NCBI GenBank assembly: GCA_938005315.1
Contig: CALLOB010000072.1
Span: forward strand, 1 to 52,347
Source of the DNA: an uncultured Phycisphaerae bacterium
Lineage (GTDB): Bacteria; Planctomycetota; Phycisphaerae; UBA1845; PWPN01
Length of the DNA stretch: 52,347 nucleotides
Direction: 5' to 3'
Shown here: piece after piece, positions 46,701-52,347 of the stretch
How positions within the stretch are numbered: position 1 is the stretch's first letter
How the letters are laid out: each line of letters begins with the position of its first letter
The notes under the pieces: generated by a model
Told to the model about the DNA's origin: nothing
Seen by the model: only the letters and a program-made list of their open reading frames with translations
The model's database searches: none
Translations under genes and position numbers: made by a program

Positions 46701-47128
46701 GACCACGGCGACATCTCGAACGGGTCGTAACCATCCTCGGCCGCAAGCCGGGCGAGTTGCTCCGACTCTCCCGGCCGGACCCGGGCTGCCCACCCTAGCG
46801 CCCGAATGCCGGGGATTTCGAAGGCTCGTCGGACGAACTCCCTGAACTCCGTGCGGTCGACACGGTCCGAGGCCGCATAGAACGCGGCGATCGAATGCAG
46901 TACGCCGACGAACCGGTCCAGTTCGGACGACTGCAGCTTCACAAGCACAGCGACGGCCCGGCGATCGAGCTCCGCCTGCATTCGACCGCACTCGACGCCC
47001 CTGGCCCACTGGAATCCCGCGATCGAGAGACCAAGCCCCGTACAGGCCAGCAGAACGAGCCTCCTTTTCGGGAATCCCTCCGATCCGGCCGGGTTCCCGA
47101 CGCGATCGTCAAGGTCTTGATCCGCCAT
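43691..47128 (-). CDS. Membrane sensor histidine kinase: CHASE-GAF-PAS-PAS-HisKA-HATPase
   Basis: The 1145-residue protein starts with a membrane helix (residues 22-42, RRLVLLACTGLGLSIAGFQW). A periplasmic CHASE domain follows to about 325 (FREFVRRAFEIPGIRALGWA, DPFEMSPWSVEGLAFSSNAW) and a second helix near 335-357. The cytoplasmic part has GAF (about 395-540, SRVGFLGFVNGEESELTIQA), two PAS domains (FFEEFPVGVYVARLDGGGEL and AIPSILIGIDGEGRITQWNR) and the phospho-acceptor His862 (QLAAGIAHEINTPTQFV). The C-terminus is the ATPase with NLIINAAHAIADV, VRDTGTGIPEEIQGRIFDPF, TTKEVGRGTGQGLSIA and GKGTTFIIRLP. ATG 47128 has AGAGGG. It heads the three-regulator operon on this strand. The ligand is unknown. 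Confidence 0.95.
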   Translation of the reverse strand: MADQDLDDRVGNPAGSEGFPKRRLVLLACTGLGLSIAGFQWARGVECGRMQAELDRRAVAVLVKLQSSELDRFVGVLHSIAAFYAASDRVDRTEFREFVRRAFEIPGIRALGWAARVRPGESEQLARLAAEDGYDPFEMSPWSVEGLAFSSNAWRERFPLYHFEGELDRVLPRGVDLSGSPAVADALAHGSTPGIPIPCRLELSGSTVAGPLLWVLLPTCAKPRVPPLSAGCAPQGLVLGAFDIEAPLRRLCSELGIEQAGAVLLREAPAGGNREIFSVSVEAPAPAGVVGHHRPSLSTAAEAPWPDSAGYRWILQGVSTPSRLGGFSAMAPWRVLSAGLALTGVLLAFLSVRARRLAESSRREAALRREAAGRAKAQEALRLSESRIDALLALSRMSGASAGQIVEFALEEAVRLTGSRVGFLGFVNGEESELTIQAWSRNAMNSCAMSDRPLVYSIAQAGLWAEAVRQRRPLITNDYALPHPRKRGCPAGHVEISRLMSVPVFDGDRIVVLAAMANKACDYTESDVRELTLVMEVMWKILCRARAEDALRRAHEDLETRVAERTADLVSANRLLQEEIAARERFQDELRRSEEKHRRFFEEFPVGVYVARLDGGGELLAANPALVRLFGYDSVEELMRVPEGVRHVDALDHERVVQQLRLSGAVADQELRFRRKDGTFFWGRVTARVCGEAFPGQNCFLGVIEDITDRRRAEEAGRREHRLNERLLAAIPSILIGIDGEGRITQWNRAAEHVFGRPAGEMLGQPLCGCGLSWDWSAIRAGIETCRAAGQPRELTAMRCPRPDGAERVIRMSVSPLGGSQGVWEGCLLTGIDITDRHLLETQLRQAQKLESIGQLAAGIAHEINTPTQFVGDNIRFLTDAFMDLRTLLARHDELLAQARRVPALAETVAQVEAARETADIEYLASEIPNALEQSLEGIARIARIVRAMKDFSHPGGQEKQAVDLNRAIESTVTVARNEWKYVADLELDLDPSVPPVPCLPNEFNQVVLNLIINAAHAIADVVGDGSHGKGLITVSTRRGDGWVEVRVRDTGTGIPEEIQGRIFDPFFTTKEVGRGTGQGLSIARTVVVKKHGGTIDFETGPGKGTTFIIRLPLEPAERGEPGENAGEQDACRTHEHEKADSVCG

Positions 47129-47481
47129 ATCAAGCCCTCTGCCATGCGGACGCCGCCGTGAAAGGTCATAGATCCGACAGACAGACGAGCGGCCGAGCAT
47201 GAAGGCTGTCGGACCGCCCGTACCGCCGGTCCGACGTCCACGCCCCGGCGGCGGTGCAGCATGACGACCAGCCGCCCGGGCGGTCGGCGGGCGCTATTCA
47301 CCGCCCGGACGGCGATCTATTCCACGCCTCGATCCACTCTCCGGAATGGTCGGGTCCACGGAACCCGTCAGAGGATGAAAGGCGGCCGCAACGCGGCACC
47401 CGCACGTCTGCCGGCGCACAGTTCGCCCGGTGCCGACGGCCTTCCTAAGGATCGGCCTGTTGCCGGGAACGATTCACTATC

Positions 47482-47497
47482 GAGACATACGTCTCGG
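47482..47497. promoter_or_regulatory. Perfect inverted repeat upstream of the GH127 gene
   Basis: CGAGAC (47482-47487), ATAC, GTCTCG (47492-47497) form a perfect dyad in a relatively AT-rich patch. The 47129-47928 gap separates the divergent kinase and GH127 genes and must contain their promoters. The dyad could be an operator. Apart from the gene fragment at 47661-47720, I see nothing else in this 800 bp gap. Confidence 0.35.
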
Positions 47498-47660
47498 ACA
47501 CGGGACTCATTCGGACGCTTTACGGGACGATGGGGAAATGGCCTGCGCGAGAGACGAAAGGCGCCTCGCATGCGTTACGGGACGGCTGGTCCGGAAAAAG
47601 CCGCCCCAGAAGCCCGCAGGCCGGATCGGCTCGGTCCGACCTCCGGCGCCGGAGGCGCCG

Positions 47661-47720
47661 GAGCTGACCCTCATCATGGAGGTGATGTGGGAAAATCTCT
47701 GCCGGTCCGGAGCCGGGGCC
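47661..47720 (+). pseudogene. Fossil fragment of a GAF/histidine-kinase gene
   Basis: Translated on the plus strand this piece reads ELTLIMEVMWENLCRSGAGA. The GAF domain end of the adjacent sensor kinase reads ELTLVMEVMWKILCRARAED (kinase residues from about 530). The DNA is also close, for example CTGACCCTC, ATCATGGAGGTGATGTGG and TCTCTGCCGG, over about 60 bp. Similarity fades on both sides and there is no open GAF or kinase frame, so it is a decayed remnant. It is inverted relative to the intact kinase at 43691-47128. Confidence 0.75.
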
Positions 47721-47928
47721 TGGAAAGGCCGGCGCCGCACGCCGCGCACGGGCGATGCCCACCCTCAGGCCAGAATGATAGACCGGGCTGCAGAGGCGGG
47801 CAAACAGCCGGAAGCCCTCCATGGCCTCTATGCGGAAACGGGTCCGGACGATAAAGTGGTGCGGCCGCCGGCGGGGCGGGCGGTTCCGAAACCTCATCCG
47901 GCCGGGGGTCACGGGAGGAATCCGCACG

Positions 47929-50148
47929 ATGACGACTTCGATGGCGACCTTACTGACGGGAATGGTGCTGACGGCGGCCAGCGGGAGCGCCGAAACGAGG
48001 TTCTCCGGGGACCTGGCGGCGCAGGGCCGCACGCGCCGGGCGCTGGAGGCCGCGACGGGGCGGCTGTGTGCGCCGCCTCTGTCCGACCCGGACTTCGTGC
48101 TGGCGGACCTGGATTTCCGGTTGACGCGGCGGTTCACCGAATACAGCGGCGACATCTCCGGGCGCATGATCGGTGCCCTGCAGGCCGCCGGCCCGCTGCT
48201 GGGCCGCAGCATCCGGCTGGTCGAGCAGATCGCCTCGGCCGTCGAAGGACTGCAGAAGCCCGACGGGCATTTCGGCGCGGACCAGGACCTGGCCGCGGGC
48301 GTCACGCAGTCGCGGGACATGCCCCTCCTGTGGGGCAACGGCCGGCTGCTGCTGGCCCTGTGCGAGCGCTACCGCCTGACCAAGGACCGGCAGCTGCTGG
48401 AGATTGCCCGGCGGCTCGGCGACTACTGCATCAGCACCAGGCCTCATTACGGGCGCGAGGAGAACTTCAGAGCCGTCGGCGGCGTCTACGCCTCGGGCTA
48501 CACGACCTGCTATCCCTCGCTGATCGACGGGCTGGCGGCGCTGGGCGAAGTCAGCGGCCAGGCCCGGTACATGGATGAGGCCCAGTTCATCGCCCGGCTT
48601 TCGCTGCTGGATGCCGAGTTCGCCGGGCATCACAGCCACGGCCGGCTGACCGCCTACCGCGGCATGCTGGACATCGACCGGTTCACCGGCACGCCGGCGT
48701 TCCGCGAGACGGTCGTGGCGGGCTGCCGGACCATCCGCCGGGACCTGATGCTGCCGACCGGCGGCATTTCCGAGACATTCGACCGGGATGCGCCCGTGGA
48801 CGAGGGCTGCTCGGAGGCCGACTGGATCCGCGTGAACTTTTTTCTGTGGCAGGCCACCGGCGAACCGGAATACCTCGACGTGGCCGAGCATGCGCTGCGC
48901 AATCACCTTCTGGCCATGCAGTACCGCAACGGCGGGTTCGGACACCGCCCCGGGCGCACGCTGCGCAGCGGCCAGCAGCGATGGCCCTGGGGCGGGGTGG
49001 GATACACCGGCGCCGAGGCGTACTGGTGCTGCTCGATGCACGGCACGCAGCTTCTGGCCGATGTGGTCCGCTGGTCGGTGGTGGAATCGGGCGGCAAGCT
49101 GTGGATCACCTGGCTGGGCGAGGCTCAGGGGAGGTTCGATCTGCCGGGAGGCCCCGTGGAGGTTCTGGTCCATCAGGGCGCTCCCGGCCGCTGGGAGGTG
49201 CGGCTGACGTCGTCCCCGCCGCAGCAGGTGGCCCTTCGTCTGCGCGTGCCGGGCTGGGCCGGGTCCATCGGCATCGACGGCCGCCAGGTCGCCGGCGAGC
49301 ACGGCTGGGCGGACGTCGCCGTGCCGGTCGATGGGCCGACGACGCTGCACGTGGCGATGCCGGTCCAGGTGCGAGTCGCGGGCGTTTACGCCGACGAAGT
49401 CGCCGCCGGCGAGCCCGTGCGGCTGTTTTCCGGCCCCGACCTGCTGTGTCTGGCGGATGCCGACGTGCCCGACGGGCTGCTGGCGGAGGATGAGGTGCCT
49501 GAGGTGCTGTACGAGGCCGAACCGACCGCCGACGGCACCGTGCGGGCGATCGTCCGCAAGGGCGACAGGGAGGTTGCGACCCGTCTGCGACCGATGGCCG
49601 ACCGGCCGCCGGGCGGTTGTCGCTGGCTTTTCAGTGCCAAGGCCGCGCCGACGGACCTTTTCGGGGACGCACCGGAGCTGTACCGCAGAAACGAGGTCCC
49701 GATCGAGGTGGTGCTGTGCTGCGACGGCGATTATGTGCTTTACGTCAATGGAAAGCGACTCGCGGCCGCACAGGGTTACGTGCAGAGCCTCTACATCGAC
49801 GCCCATGTTCCACGAGGCCGCAACGTGCTGGCGGTGAAAGTGCACAGCACGTCGTCCCGGCCGGGCCTGATGGGAATGGTCGAGCTGCCCGGCGGCCGGC
49901 GGCTGTTCACCAACGCCCGCGGCTGGCAGGCCTGGCTCTGGCCGGCCTCGGGTGACGTTTCAGCACCGCAGACCGGGGCGGATCCGGTCGAACTGGAAGA
50001 CCTGGGCGGTTTCGGCGCCGATCCGTGGAAGCACATGAACGGAGAATTCGCCGGCACCGAGGCCCGATGGGTATGGCCGAAGGAGAGCCGCGGCGACGTG
50101 GACAAGGCGTGGCTGCTCCGAACGGAGTTTCAGGTTGAGTCGCCCTGA
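47929..50148 (+). CDS. Secreted GH127-type beta-L-arabinofuranosidase-like enzyme with extra C-terminal module
   Basis: The 739-residue precursor has a signal peptide (MTTSMATLLTGMVLTAASGS). The (alpha/alpha)6 barrel shows DISGRMIGALQAAGPLLGRS, TTCYPSLIDGLAALGEVSGQ and DWIRVNFFLWQATGEPEYLD. The family-specific zinc/catalytic set is recognisable: Glu292 and Cys294 in DEGCSEADW, then Cys367-Cys368 in YWCCSMHG. This matches the E-x-C plus CC pattern of GH127, where a Cys is the nucleophile. Beta domains follow (VALRLRVPGWAGSIGIDGRQ). The last 170 residues (VVLCCDGDYVLYVNGKRLAA, VPRGRNVLAVKVHS) resemble the sugar-binding N-domain of alpha-L-rhamnosidases and are unusual here. ATG 47929 has GGGAGGA. 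The next gene starts one base after the stop. Confidence 0.85.
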   Translation: MTTSMATLLTGMVLTAASGSAETRFSGDLAAQGRTRRALEAATGRLCAPPLSDPDFVLADLDFRLTRRFTEYSGDISGRMIGALQAAGPLLGRSIRLVEQIASAVEGLQKPDGHFGADQDLAAGVTQSRDMPLLWGNGRLLLALCERYRLTKDRQLLEIARRLGDYCISTRPHYGREENFRAVGGVYASGYTTCYPSLIDGLAALGEVSGQARYMDEAQFIARLSLLDAEFAGHHSHGRLTAYRGMLDIDRFTGTPAFRETVVAGCRTIRRDLMLPTGGISETFDRDAPVDEGCSEADWIRVNFFLWQATGEPEYLDVAEHALRNHLLAMQYRNGGFGHRPGRTLRSGQQRWPWGGVGYTGAEAYWCCSMHGTQLLADVVRWSVVESGGKLWITWLGEAQGRFDLPGGPVEVLVHQGAPGRWEVRLTSSPPQQVALRLRVPGWAGSIGIDGRQVAGEHGWADVAVPVDGPTTLHVAMPVQVRVAGVYADEVAAGEPVRLFSGPDLLCLADADVPDGLLAEDEVPEVLYEAEPTADGTVRAIVRKGDREVATRLRPMADRPPGGCRWLFSAKAAPTDLFGDAPELYRRNEVPIEVVLCCDGDYVLYVNGKRLAAAQGYVQSLYIDAHVPRGRNVLAVKVHSTSSRPGLMGMVELPGGRRLFTNARGWQAWLWPASGDVSAPQTGADPVELEDLGGFGADPWKHMNGEFAGTEARWVWPKESRGDVDKAWLLRTEFQVESP

Positions 50149-50149
50149 C

Positions 50150-52141
50150 ATGCGGCGCATCGGGATGAATGCCGTGCGGGCGGGATGGGTTCTGCTGATC
50201 GCGGTCTGCCCCGCTCCGGCGTCCGAGGTGCCTTCGCCCTGGCCGGCGCTCCGGGCCGACGGAGCGCGCATCGAGACCTGGGGACGGATGCATGCGATCG
50301 GCGCCGACGGCCTGCCGACCTCGATCCGCTCGGCCGGAGAGGAACTGCTGGCCGGGCCGGTGTATTTTTCCTTCGGGCCGGGCTCAGAGCCCGCGAAGGC
50401 CGAATGCCGCTTCGAGCCGGCCTCGCCCCAGCAGGCCGGCTGGACGTCCACCGGCACATGGGGGGGGCTGGATTACCGCTGTCGGGGGCTGATCGAGTTC
50501 GACGGCATGATGCGTCTGGATGCGGTGTTTCAGCCGCAGGGGGCATCGCGACTCGACCGGCTGCATCTGGTCGTACCGCTGCGCCGCAGTCAGGCGACGC
50601 TGCTGCACTTTTTCCCTCCGCCGTACGATTTTCCGCAGATCACCTGGTTTCGGCCCGAGCGGCCCAACAGCATCGCCCGCCCGCAACGCTGGGCCTGCCG
50701 CTTCACGCCGTTCGTCTGGCTGGGCAACGAGTGGCGCGGCCTGCAGTGGTTCTGCGAGTCGGACGAGGGCTGGCGGCCGGCCGACCCGGAGGCGGCCCTG
50801 GAGATCGCCGAGCACGGCGAGGAGGTCCGGCTGACGGTGCGGCTGCTGGACGGGCCGGCGGTGCTCGACCGGCCGTTCACGCTCACGTTCGGGTTGATGG
50901 CCGGGCCGGTCAAGCCGAAACCGGCGACGTTCAGCCAGGGCACGTTCGGCTACCTGCACTGGGCGAGCTACGCGCTGGCCGAGACGCAGCCGGAAGGCAC
51001 GGCCTGTCCGCTGGACCGGCGTCGGGCGATGGGGGCCCGGTTCCTGGGGATGCACGAGGACTGGACGGACTACCAGGGCATGTCGCGGGCCACGCAGCCG
51101 GACCGGCTCCGGCGGCTTGTGCAGGAGGTGCACCGGCGGGGCATGGGCCTCGTGCTTTACCACTACATGAGCATTCCCGATAACGCCCCGGAGTTCGCGG
51201 AACTGGCCGACGAGTGCCTCTGCGAGCCGCGCAGCGCTTTTTACGTGCACACCCGCGAGCCTGCGCAGCGCGCCTACGTCGCCTGCCACCGTAGCCGCTG
51301 GTCGCAGGTTTTCACCGACGGCATCGCCGCGCTGTTTGCCGACTACGGCATCGACGGCGTCTACCTGGACGGCGCGGCCGGGCCGTTCTGGTGCGCCAAC
51401 GCCCGGCACGGCTGCGGATATGACGCTCCCGACGGCTCGCGGCGTCCGACGTTCCCGATCTTCGCGGTGCGCGATCAGATGCGCCGCATCCGGGCGATCT
51501 GCGACGCCGCCGGCCGTCCGACGCTGATCGTGGCTCACATGTCCGCGATGATCACGCTGCCGACGCTGAGTTTCGCCGATCTGCTGCTGACCGGCGAGCA
51601 GTACTGGAAGGCGCCGGACGACTTCAGACCGCCGCTGGAGTTCTTCCGCGTCGAGTGCATGGGGCACCCGCACGGCATCCCCACGGACTTCATCGGCTAC
51701 AGGCCCCTCGGAGGCGACTACGCCCGCACGATGATCGGGCTGCACCATGCACCCAGCTCCTGGTGCCCCGGCGGCGTGGAGACCTGGAGGCTGTACCGCG
51801 ATTTCGACGTCGACGCCGCAGCCTGGTGGCCGTACTGGGGCGACGAGCATCCGGCGACCGCCGACCGGACGGACGTGCTGGTCTCGGGCTTCGGGCACGT
51901 CGGTCGGCGGGCGCTGCTGGCCGTCGGCAGCCTGGCCGGGACCGAAGCGGAGGTTGTGCTGTCGCTGAACGCGGAGCTGGCCGGGCTGGGGCCGGGGTCG
52001 CGGGTCCGGGACGCCGAGAGCGGCGAGCCGCTGGAGATCGAGGCGGGGCGGCTGCGCGTGCGTCTGGGGCCGGAGTCGCTGCGCTGGCTGCTGTGGGAAG
52101 GCGCCGGGGCAGGGGCGGCCGGGAACCGGGCAGGTCAGTAG
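50150..52141 (+). CDS. Secreted glycoside-hydrolase-like protein (DUF6067/GH123-related type)
   Basis: The 663-residue precursor has a signal peptide (AGWVLLIAVCPAPASE). The N-terminal half is beta-rich and includes FTPFVWLGNEWRGLQWFCES with DEGWRP, a segment I associate with the DUF6067/GH123-like family. The second half is a TIM barrel: GARFLGMHEDWTDYQGMS, RRGMGLVLYHYMSIPDNAPE, DYGIDGVYLDGAAGPFWCAN and LIVAHMSAMITLPTLSFADL. The Asp of VYLDG is a likely catalytic acid. The specificity is unknown. ATG 50150 is one base beyond the GH127 stop, so the pair is almost certainly co-transcribed. Its own stop overlaps the convergent metallopeptidase gene by 7 nt. An alternative start is ATG 50165. 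Confidence 0.75.
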   Translation: MRRIGMNAVRAGWVLLIAVCPAPASEVPSPWPALRADGARIETWGRMHAIGADGLPTSIRSAGEELLAGPVYFSFGPGSEPAKAECRFEPASPQQAGWTSTGTWGGLDYRCRGLIEFDGMMRLDAVFQPQGASRLDRLHLVVPLRRSQATLLHFFPPPYDFPQITWFRPERPNSIARPQRWACRFTPFVWLGNEWRGLQWFCESDEGWRPADPEAALEIAEHGEEVRLTVRLLDGPAVLDRPFTLTFGLMAGPVKPKPATFSQGTFGYLHWASYALAETQPEGTACPLDRRRAMGARFLGMHEDWTDYQGMSRATQPDRLRRLVQEVHRRGMGLVLYHYMSIPDNAPEFAELADECLCEPRSAFYVHTREPAQRAYVACHRSRWSQVFTDGIAALFADYGIDGVYLDGAAGPFWCANARHGCGYDAPDGSRRPTFPIFAVRDQMRRIRAICDAAGRPTLIVAHMSAMITLPTLSFADLLLTGEQYWKAPDDFRPPLEFFRVECMGHPHGIPTDFIGYRPLGGDYARTMIGLHHAPSSWCPGGVETWRLYRDFDVDAAAWWPYWGDEHPATADRTDVLVSGFGHVGRRALLAVGSLAGTEAEVVLSLNAELAGLGPGSRVRDAESGEPLEIEAGRLRVRLGPESLRWLLWEGAGAGAAGNRAGQ

Positions 52142-52347
52142 CCCAGGTCGCGCAGCTGGCGCTCATCCAGACCGAAGTGGTGTCCGACCTCGTGCAGCAC
52201 GGTGCGCACGATCTCATCGACCATCTGGCGGCGGGTACGGCAGATGCGCTCGATGTTGCGCTGGTAGATCACGATGCGGTCCGGCAGCCGGCCGGAATCC
52301 TCGACATGCCGCTCGGTCAGCGGCGTGCCGAGGTAGACGCCCAGCAG
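52135..52347 (-). CDS. Minimal zincin metallopeptidase-family protein, C-terminal part (5' end outside window)
   Basis: The minus strand is open from the window end to TGA at 52137-52135 and encodes 70 residues. They include VYLGTPLTERHVEDSGRLPD, RIVIYQRNIERICRTR and the zinc-protease motif VLHEVGHHFGLDERQLRDLG at the C-terminus. This is the PF06262-type metallopeptidase family, small cytoplasmic proteins of about 120-150 aa with an HExxHHFG motif. The physiological substrate is unknown. The overlap with the convergent gene is 7 nt. Confidence 0.92.
   Translation of the reverse strand: MLGVYLGTPLTERHVEDSGRLPDRIVIYQRNIERICRTRRQMVDEIVRTVLHEVGHHFGLDERQLRDLGY

Overview
This 52 kb window is very GC-rich, gene-dense bacterial DNA with genes alternating between strands in short operons. 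Gene content points to a Planctomycetota chromosome, most likely Phycisphaerae or a relative. The indicators are secreted or Tat-exported glycosidases, a Gfo/Idh/MocA oxidoreductase with an SRRDF Tat signal, an oversized prepilin peptidase, a KaiC-like/PEP-synthase fusion, GAF-SpoIIE regulators and Cys/Gly-tailed thioredoxin-like proteins. This placement is inference; there is no rRNA marker here. I saw no tRNA, rRNA, CRISPR array, phage or intact insertion sequence.

Layout. 1-5 kb: tail of a chemoreceptor, a secreted CsgG-like/TPR protein, a REP-like hairpin cluster, bcp peroxiredoxin, an unknown gene and queG. 5.6-11.3 kb: a GH78 alpha-L-rhamnosidase facing clpB. 11.7-16.2 kb: panB, a polyprenyl-type GT2, a GAF-SpoIIE phosphatase and a Tat-exported six-hairpin protein, all on the plus strand. 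16.2-23 kb, minus strand: serC, an OmpA-type lipoprotein, prepilin peptidase, apt and an NfnL/NfnS pair. 23.5-30 kb: a pseudo-KaiC/PEP-synthase fusion, a Gfo/Idh/MocA enzyme, a DksA-like protein, and a sigma-54 response regulator separated from it by a good sigma-54 promoter and a palindrome. 30-36.5 kb: an ACP / lipoyl-E2 / GNAT cassette, a lipoprotein coupled to cinA, and a tail-anchored coiled-coil protein. 36.5-40.2 kb: a second REP-like cluster, then an ArsR-controlled operon with a Cys-tailed thioredoxin-like protein and an FtsX/LolD-type ABC transporter. 40.6-47.1 kb, minus strand: a CHASE-GAF-PAS-PAS hybrid sensor kinase followed by three coupled response regulators (HDOD, degenerate HD-GYP, stand-alone receiver). 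47.6-52.3 kb: a 60 bp fossil copy of the kinase GAF domain, a GH127 enzyme, a glycoside-hydrolase-like protein and the end of a minimal zincin metallopeptidase.

How the parts work together. The carbohydrate enzymes (GH78, GH127, the GH-like protein, the six-hairpin protein and the oxidoreductase) suggest a degrader of rhamnose- and arabinose-containing plant or algal polysaccharides. The regulatory genes form three self-contained circuits. The first is a sigma-54 activator with its own probable target promoter in front of a DksA-like gene. The second is an ArsR repressor whose operator overlaps its promoter and which heads a putative thiol/metal-linked ABC export operon. The third is a one-kinase, three-receiver signalling cassette with 4-nt start/stop overlaps. 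The strongest candidates for something undescribed are the sigma-54/DksA circuit, the ArsR/ABC operon, the orphan ACP-E2-GNAT cassette, and the hairpin family that keeps its loop while its stem changes.
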